Below are positions 62,819-64,000 of a stretch of 64,000 nt of DNA, one piece after another (position 1 is the stretch's first letter; every line of letters starts with the position of its first letter). The stretch is from Methylopumilus sp003533095 (lineage in GTDB: Bacteria > Pseudomonadota > Gammaproteobacteria > Burkholderiales > Methylophilaceae). Under the pieces are notes generated by a model. It saw nothing but the letters and a program-made list of their open reading frames with translations. It was not told the DNA's origin and did not search any database. Where the stretch lies: assembly GCA_963977845.1 (NCBI GenBank), contig CAXBPZ010000001.1:124001-188000 (forward strand). The letters are read 5' to 3'. The position numbers were made by a program, and so were the translations under genes.

Positions 62819-63298
62819 ATGCTTAAACAAATACCCATGACCATTAAAGGTGCTGAGCTTCTTAAAGAAGAACTCCAGCGTCTAAAAAGTGTTGATCGTC
62901 CAAATATCATTCAGGCTATCGCGGAGGCAAGAGCGCAAGGTGACTTGTCTGAGAATGCCGAATACGAGTCTGCAAAAGAACGCCAAAGTTTTATTGAAGG
63001 CCGCATTGCAGAAATTGAAGCTAAATTATCTAATGCCATGGTGATTGATCCTAAGACGATTGTGGGCGAAACTCAATGTGTATTTGGTTCAACCGTTGAA
63101 GCACAAGATCTTGATACCGAAGATATCCTGATCTATCAAATCGTGGGTGACGATGAAGCTGACATTAAACATAAAAAAATTTCAATTAATTCACCGATTG
63201 CAAAAGCATTTATCGGTAAAGCTGTGGGCGATGTGGCTGAAGTGAATACCCCCGGTGGCGCTAAATCTTATGAGATTTTAGATATCAAGTATTTATAA
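62819..63298 (+). CDS. greA: Transcription elongation factor GreA
   Basis: Rescues arrested RNA polymerase by stimulating cleavage of the backtracked transcript. The N-terminal coiled coil holds GAELLKEELQRLKSVDRPNIIQAIAEARAQGDLSENAEYESAKE with the tip acidic residues, and an FKBP-like C-terminal domain ends GGAKSYEILDIKYL. The ATG at 62819 is preceded by AGGA at 6 nt and gives 159 residues, the family length; earlier in-frame starts lie in or near the carB terminator. Confidence 0.96.
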   Translation: MLKQIPMTIKGAELLKEELQRLKSVDRPNIIQAIAEARAQGDLSENAEYESAKERQSFIEGRIAEIEAKLSNAMVIDPKTIVGETQCVFGSTVEAQDLDTEDILIYQIVGDDEADIKHKKISINSPIAKAFIGKAVGDVAEVNTPGGAKSYEILDIKYL

Positions 63299-63332
63299 AT
63301 TAAATCCATTTTTGTATTAAACTAAAAACACA

Positions 63333-63779
63333 ATGAAACAATGGTTAGAAAATTTAGCGCTCATTGCTGCAACCTTTTGGATAGGTGGTCTGTGGGTTGT
63401 GGGCATTGTGGCTTATGAATTGTTTAAACTTATTCCTGAGGCGCAACTTGCAGGAAGTATTGCAGGCCAACTTTTTAAGATGATGGCCTATGTAGGTATG
63501 GCGACTAGTATTTATTTACTTATCCAGCGTGTGTATCAGTTTGGTACGAACGCATTAAAACAAGGCTTTTTCTGGCTTATTGTGCTGATGCTTCTTCTTA
63601 TTTTGATTAGTCATTTAGGTATAAATCCATTACTAGAAAAATTTAAATTAGAAGCAATGCCAAAAGATGTGATGGAGAGTGTATTCGCCGATCGATTTGC
63701 AACATGGCACGGCATTTCAAGTATTGCTTATTTGCTTGAGTGTTTCCTAGGTGTGTTTGCTATTTTAAAAATTAGGTAA
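63333..63779 (+). CDS. DUF4149 membrane protein
   Basis: The 148-residue integral membrane protein has four hydrophobic segments (about 8-30, 47-65, 78-98, 128-146). The N-terminal ATFWIGGLWVVGIVAYELFKL is the DUF4149 hallmark. The family is unstudied and commonly lies between greA and yhbY in betaproteobacteria, as here. ATG start without a strong ribosome-binding site. Function unknown. Confidence 0.85.
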   Translation: MKQWLENLALIAATFWIGGLWVVGIVAYELFKLIPEAQLAGSIAGQLFKMMAYVGMATSIYLLIQRVYQFGTNALKQGFFWLIVLMLLLILISHLGINPLLEKFKLEAMPKDVMESVFADRFATWHGISSIAYLLECFLGVFAILKIR

Positions 63780-64000
63780 TTATTTAGGTAACACAATCTT
63801 AGGCTCTGAGGCCGCACGATAGACAATAATTTGTAAGCCAATATGATGAACGGCAGTTGCTTGAAGAGCTTCACATATTTCACTTAACATAGATTCACGC
63901 ACCGACTTTTCGTCATTTTGGATTTTAATTTTAATCAACTCATGCGCTTTTAAATTAAGATCAATTTCTTTAATGACAGATGCCGTTAGGCCTTTATTGC
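63780..64000 (-). CDS. yhbY: YhbY RNA-binding protein (partial, N-terminus outside window)
   Basis: The C-terminal 73 codons of a minus-strand gene, running off the right edge; its stop codon is at 63780-63782. The visible part reads GLTASVIKEIDLNLKAHELIKIK and IVYRAASEPKIVLPK, which matches the CRS1/YhbY domain. YhbY binds pre-50S ribosomal particles. The stop is adjacent to the convergent DUF4149 gene (no gap). greA, DUF4149 and yhbY form a conserved neighbourhood. Confidence 0.9.
   Translation of the reverse strand, partial: NKGLTASVIKEIDLNLKAHELIKIKIQNDEKSVRESMLSEICEALQATAVHHIGLQIIVYRAASEPKIVLPK

Overview
This 64 kb window is a dense, AT-rich bacterial chromosome segment that carries almost only core genes: 64 protein-coding genes (one cut by the right edge) and two tRNAs. 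Intergenic gaps are mostly under 150 bp, and many neighbours overlap by 4-14 nt. No gene-free stretch exceeds 300 bp. I see no transposase, integrase, phage gene, CRISPR array or rRNA. Gene content and order point to a streamlined betaproteobacterium, most likely of the methylotrophic Methylophilaceae (OM43 / Methylopumilus-like). The pointers are lnt-ybeX-ybeY-phoH-miaB, ispE-tRNA-Gln-prs-rplY-pth-ychF, ftsY-ftsE-ftsX-rpoH, hrcA divergent from nadK-recN, fur|bamE-dapB-carA-carB-greA-DUF4149-yhbY, and an edd-eda pair fitting a ribulose-monophosphate/Entner-Doudoroff metabolism. The family assignment is inference; no rRNA is present to confirm it.

Layout. 0-9.2 kb (minus strand): gmhB, glycyl-tRNA synthetase (glyQ, glyS), lnt, a small exported protein and ybeX-ybeY-phoH-miaB. 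9.3-14.6 kb: siroheme synthase cysG, an OmpR/EnvZ-type two-component system, a secreted EF-hand protein, a FemAB-like acyltransferase and tRNA-Met. 14.7-21.5 kb (minus): ychF, pth, rplY, prs, tRNA-Gln, ispE, lolB and a TPR protein. 21.6-26.4 kb (plus): a four-gene ABC/GldG-like cassette followed by mutM. 26.4-34.9 kb (minus): a sodium:solute symporter, the ubiquinone genes ubiB-ubiJ-ubiE with a DUF971 gene, rpoH, ftsX, ftsE and ftsY. 35-39.3 kb (plus): an active/inactive M16 peptidase pair, rsmD, coaD, a ferredoxin and gloA. 39.3-44.1 kb (minus): dnaJ, dnaK, grpE and waaC. 44.2-47.4 kb (plus): edd, eda and a HAD phosphatase. 47.4-53.5 kb (minus): waaF, hldE, gmhA, hldD, hemH and hrcA. 53.7-64 kb: nadK, recN, fur (minus), bamE, dapB, carA, carB, greA, a DUF4149 protein and partial yhbY (minus).

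How parts work together. The five ADP-heptose steps (gmhA, both hldE activities, gmhB, hldD) and the two inner-core heptosyltransferases (waaC, waaF) are all present in three places, so a heptose-containing LPS core is expected. Heat-shock control is the most interesting regulatory theme. hrcA is encoded here, and a near-perfect CIRCE operator (HrcA site) lies in front of rpoH. grpE and dnaK each carry a good sigma-32-type promoter. This suggests a cascade in which HrcA gates production of the heat-shock sigma factor. The carAB operon has a consensus sigma-70 promoter followed at once by a terminator-like hairpin, a candidate attenuator. No wholly new multi-gene system is visible. The best leads are the HrcA-rpoH wiring, the carAB leader, the GldA/F/G plus DUF4340 cassette, and two exported proteins of unknown role.
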